DNA from: Roseivirga sp. UBA6061
GTDB taxonomy: Bacteria > Bacteroidota > Bacteroidia > Cytophagales > Cyclobacteriaceae
NCBI GenBank assembly: GCA_002427745.1
Contig: DIYF01000111.1
Location: 1 to 15,269 of the forward strand
Direction of reading: 5' to 3'
Length of the DNA stretch: 15,269 bases
In this document: piece after piece, positions 12,426 through 15,269 of the stretch
How the letters are laid out: the number at the start of each line of letters is the position of its first letter
How positions within the stretch are numbered: the first letter of the stretch is position 1
Made by a program: the position numbers and the translations under genes
Notes under the pieces: model-generated
Database searches by the model: none
What the model was told of the DNA's origin: nothing
Seen by the model: the letters and a program-made list of their open reading frames with translations, nothing else

Positions 12426-15173
12426 TTAATTTTTATCTATTAGTTCGAGGCCCTGGTTGATTCCCTTTTCGATGGCGGGTACTCCTCTTTCCATCCAGAC
12501 CGGTTTGGGGGCTCCTTTGAGATAGTAGTCAAAGAATTGGGCCATACGAATATTGAAGTCTTTTCGGTTTTGACGTTTTAGCGGCCAATGAGGTTCTCCA
12601 TTATAGTTGAGGAACCAGGAGGGCTTACCGAGTCTGCGCAGGGCTGTAAAGAACTCAATGCCCTGGTACCATGGCACATGGCCGTCTTCGTCATTGTGCA
12701 TGACCAGAAGTGGCGTATTGATCTTATCGATATTGAATATAGGTGAGTTCTCTACGTAACGTGCCGGGTATTCCCAGGGGGTACCGCCAATACGACTTTG
12801 GGTATGTTCGTACTGGAACTGTCGAACGAGCCCCGACCACCAACGGATGCCGCCATAGGCACTGATCATATTAGGTACCACAGCTCCTGCTTCGGCTGCC
12901 TTGAAAATATCCGTGCGGGTAACCAGGTAAGCGATCTGATAGCCTCCCCAGCTATGGCCCTGTACTCCAATATTGTCTTTGTCAACAAAGCCTTTTTCGA
13001 TCAGCGAAGTCACACCCGGGATCACGCAGTTGTAGGCGCTCTCTCCAGGGTAGCCAATGCGATAGTGCACGTCCGGATTGAATATGATATAACCACGGCT
13101 GGTATAAAAGCTGTAATTGATGGTGGATCTTCCCGGAGCAGGAGCTCTGTGACTGTAGAGGCCATTTGAGCTCTTCTCATAGAAATTCACAATCATGGGG
13201 TACTTTTTGTTCGGGTCGAAGTTTTCCGGTTTGATCAACATACCGGTCAGCTCTTTACCATCCAGAGAGGTCCAGTGTACCAGCTCTGAGGTGCCCCAGT
13301 TGTACTCGCTTTGCTGTGGGTTGGCATTGCTGATTTTAGTCTGTGCTTTGAAACTGAGGTCGCTATAGCGAATGTCGGGGAACTCCTGGAAAGACTCTCT
13401 TGTGAAAATCAGGTTATTGTCGTCCTGTGCTTTTCGGGGAGTGCCATAACGATAAGGACCGGTCAGTAACTGTTTACCTTTACCGTTTTTACGATTGAGT
13501 TCATAATAGCCGGAATGCTTGGTTGTTTCGTTGAAAGTGGTCAGTAGCCATTTGCCACGGTTGTCAATTGCTCTTTCTTCATTGTCCAGCCGGACGTAAC
13601 GATAAGCCGTGGTATTTTCTCTTCCGCGGGTGATGCGCTTTCCTGCTCCGGTATCGGGGTTGAATTCCCAGATATCAAAACGATCGTAGATAAGAAGGGC
13701 GGCATCATCCTTTGTCCAGCCGGCAGTACCATAGGCACTGGGGAAGTTAGGAGAGTCGTTTAACTCATTGAAGAAGACCCGACCATCCGTAAGTTTCGTG
13801 TGCTTTCCTGAAGCCAAAGAATAGGTGAACCAGGTGCTGTCAATGGCATCGTAGCCATAAGCATATTTAGCGGAGGGACTCAGCCTGACTTGTCCACGAA
13901 TGCGGGTCAGGGCTTTTGTGGTTTGGCCTGTCGCCACGTCAACAATGGCATAATCGCGTTTACTGGCTCCTTCCCACTGCCTTTCCAGGTCGTAAGGGGC
14001 GGAGGTACTAACGAGAGCCTGACCGGCATTTCCTTTATTGCCCAGGCTGGCATCAGGATAGGCTGTGGTAGCCAGCTGTACCAGCTTGTTGCCCTGGTTG
14101 AAATGAATGGCTGTGAGATAAGATTTGCGCCTGACACTGTTGGCCTGGATTTCCTGAACTGTGTAGAGCACGGGTTCGTCATAGGTCCAGACTTCTACAT
14201 TGACGATTTCTTCGTCCAGCAGGGTCGTGTCTTTCACAATAGGAGGCAGGGCTAGTCCGAAGTACATTTTCGTTTCATCCTTTGAGAAGCTGATGTTTCC
14301 ATCGGCTGAGACCCGATAGCCTTTCGGAGCAGAGGCCGGGTCGACCAATTTTTCGGCAGTGGATTTACCTTCTTCCCAGCTGTAGAGGGCATTGGGCCTT
14401 ACCTGTACTTTGGTAGTATCAAGGTCGGCTACAAAGCCAGCGCGCCTGCCGGAATTACTGAGAGTCAGCTGGCGGTATTTCCCTTTTTTGGCAGCAAATA
14501 TCTGAGTGGTCTGATTGTTTTCAAGGTTGTGCATATAAATGCCTGCACCAGTATCTCCCTCACCTCCTGTGGTGATATAGGCGAGTCTTTTGCCTTCTCT
14601 GGCAAAGAGGTAATTGGTGACATACTTTAACGTGTCCTGACTGCCGGTCCTGAGGTTTCGCAAGACCACATGGTAACCGTTTTTGCTGCTTACTTTCTTT
14701 TTGGATTTATCTCCATTGATTTTTTCGAGCTGGTAGGCCATATGCCCGGCCCATTTCTGAGGAGTTTTATAGCCTCTTACATGTGGGATTTTGGTTACAG
14801 ATCCTGATTTCAGATTGTAAATACCCAGTGTGTCCTGTGGCATTTTGCTCTTCTTTACCTTACTCCGCTTCATTTCTCTCACATCGGCCTGCCAGGCTTT
14901 GATGGTAAACAGGGCAAACTGAGAATCAAAGGTAAAGCGCCCGTTTTCACTTCTTTCATGTTCAAATACGGTGTTGGCCTTCGGGTCTTTGATTTTCAGG
15001 TGATTGTCTGCTTCACCTTTTTCCAGGGAATACATGATGAAGTTTCCGTCTCTGGAAATGGTCTGGTTTTCAATGGTATTCCAGATTTCGAAATCCGGGT
15101 GGTCAAGGATTTTCTTTTGTCCGAAACAGGTAACGGATAAGCAAAGGAGCAGGGTTACAGCAGTAATTCTCAT
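12426..15173 (-). CDS. exported S9 family (prolyl oligopeptidase-type) serine peptidase
   Basis: The 915-residue protein has a signal peptide (MRITAVTLLLCLSVTCFG, mature end Gln19). A long beta-propeller-like region (about 25-640) precedes the alpha/beta-hydrolase domain. The catalytic triad is Ser741 in GVQGHSWGGYQ, Asp830 in HNDEDGHVPW and His862 in NGEPHWPLK. S9 enzymes cut short peptides, often after proline; the propeller restricts access to the active site. It is longer than typical dipeptidyl peptidase IV or acylaminoacyl peptidase forms, mostly in the propeller region, and has a 50-residue C-terminal extension after the His. It should act in the periplasm or at the surface and could complement the M1 aminopeptidase in peptide use. 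The start is placed by the signal peptide; no ribosome binding site is evident. Confidence 0.93.
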   Translation of the reverse strand: MRITAVTLLLCLSVTCFGQKKILDHPDFEIWNTIENQTISRDGNFIMYSLEKGEADNHLKIKDPKANTVFEHERSENGRFTFDSQFALFTIKAWQADVREMKRSKVKKSKMPQDTLGIYNLKSGSVTKIPHVRGYKTPQKWAGHMAYQLEKINGDKSKKKVSSKNGYHVVLRNLRTGSQDTLKYVTNYLFAREGKRLAYITTGGEGDTGAGIYMHNLENNQTTQIFAAKKGKYRQLTLSNSGRRAGFVADLDTTKVQVRPNALYSWEEGKSTAEKLVDPASAPKGYRVSADGNISFSKDETKMYFGLALPPIVKDTTLLDEEIVNVEVWTYDEPVLYTVQEIQANSVRRKSYLTAIHFNQGNKLVQLATTAYPDASLGNKGNAGQALVSTSAPYDLERQWEGASKRDYAIVDVATGQTTKALTRIRGQVRLSPSAKYAYGYDAIDSTWFTYSLASGKHTKLTDGRVFFNELNDSPNFPSAYGTAGWTKDDAALLIYDRFDIWEFNPDTGAGKRITRGRENTTAYRYVRLDNEERAIDNRGKWLLTTFNETTKHSGYYELNRKNGKGKQLLTGPYRYGTPRKAQDDNNLIFTRESFQEFPDIRYSDLSFKAQTKISNANPQQSEYNWGTSELVHWTSLDGKELTGMLIKPENFDPNKKYPMIVNFYEKSSNGLYSHRAPAPGRSTINYSFYTSRGYIIFNPDVHYRIGYPGESAYNCVIPGVTSLIEKGFVDKDNIGVQGHSWGGYQIAYLVTRTDIFKAAEAGAVVPNMISAYGGIRWWSGLVRQFQYEHTQSRIGGTPWEYPARYVENSPIFNIDKINTPLLVMHNDEDGHVPWYQGIEFFTALRRLGKPSWFLNYNGEPHWPLKRQNRKDFNIRMAQFFDYYLKGAPKPVWMERGVPAIEKGINQGLELIDKN

Positions 15174-15246
15174 GATAGTGTTCGTATTAGCTGCTGCTAA
15201 GTTAGTTATCAGAGAATTTTTCAGTGGAGTTTTTGATGATCGGTAG

Positions 15247-15269
15247 ACCCCTCCGCCTTTCAGGCACCC
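15247..15269 (+). repeat. multi-hairpin repeat, start of a further unit cut by the window edge
   Basis: These 23 bases are identical to the first 23 of unit 3 (9704-9726), including the first hairpin GCCT-TTC-AGGC. The rest lies outside the window. It occurs about 75 nt upstream of the S9 peptidase start. Confidence 0.8.

Overview
The window looks like chromosomal DNA of a Bacteroidota member, most likely a Cytophagales-type bacterium; the genus cannot be told from this stretch. Supporting signs are the gene families present, the general lack of Shine-Dalgarno sequences before starts, and four exported proteins whose predicted signal-peptide cleavage leaves Gln as the first mature residue (the Bacteroidota 'Q-rule'). 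It reads as ordinary core or accessory chromosome: no tRNA, rRNA, CRISPR, transposase or phage gene was seen.

Layout, left to right. (1) A GNAT acetyltransferase runs off the left edge on the minus strand and is divergent to a two-gene plus-strand unit: an exported DUF3179 protein and a probable lipoprotein. (2) A 378-nt gene-poor gap holds hairpin-rich repeat debris. (3) A minus-strand cluster follows, in transcription order: an AdiC-like APC amino-acid antiporter, a dimethylarginine dimethylaminohydrolase-type enzyme 4 nt behind it, then (after a short repeat hairpin) a compact exported M1 aminopeptidase and a 61-residue membrane-anchored small protein. (4) A Rieske non-haem iron oxygenase diverges from the permease across 70 nt that carry a 9-bp-arm inverted repeat. 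(5) A secreted seven-bladed FG-GAP propeller protein is convergent with the oxygenase. (6) A 399-nt gap contains three head-to-tail copies of a repeat whose three hairpins are preserved by compensatory changes. (7) Two tandem, translationally coupled, membrane-anchored alpha/beta hydrolase paralogs come next, then an unrecognised membrane protein bracketed by two copies of a second palindromic repeat. (8) A 915-residue exported S9 peptidase on the minus strand ends the window, with a truncated copy of the first repeat at the right edge.

Functionally, the exported M1 and S9 peptidases fit peptide scavenging. The permease and DDAH-like enzyme form a likely guanidino-amino-acid transport and hydrolysis unit, possibly regulated together with the Rieske oxygenase. 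The most unusual structure is the multi-hairpin repeat family (9549-9763, 15247-15269, reduced forms elsewhere). No clearly new defence or mobile system was found.
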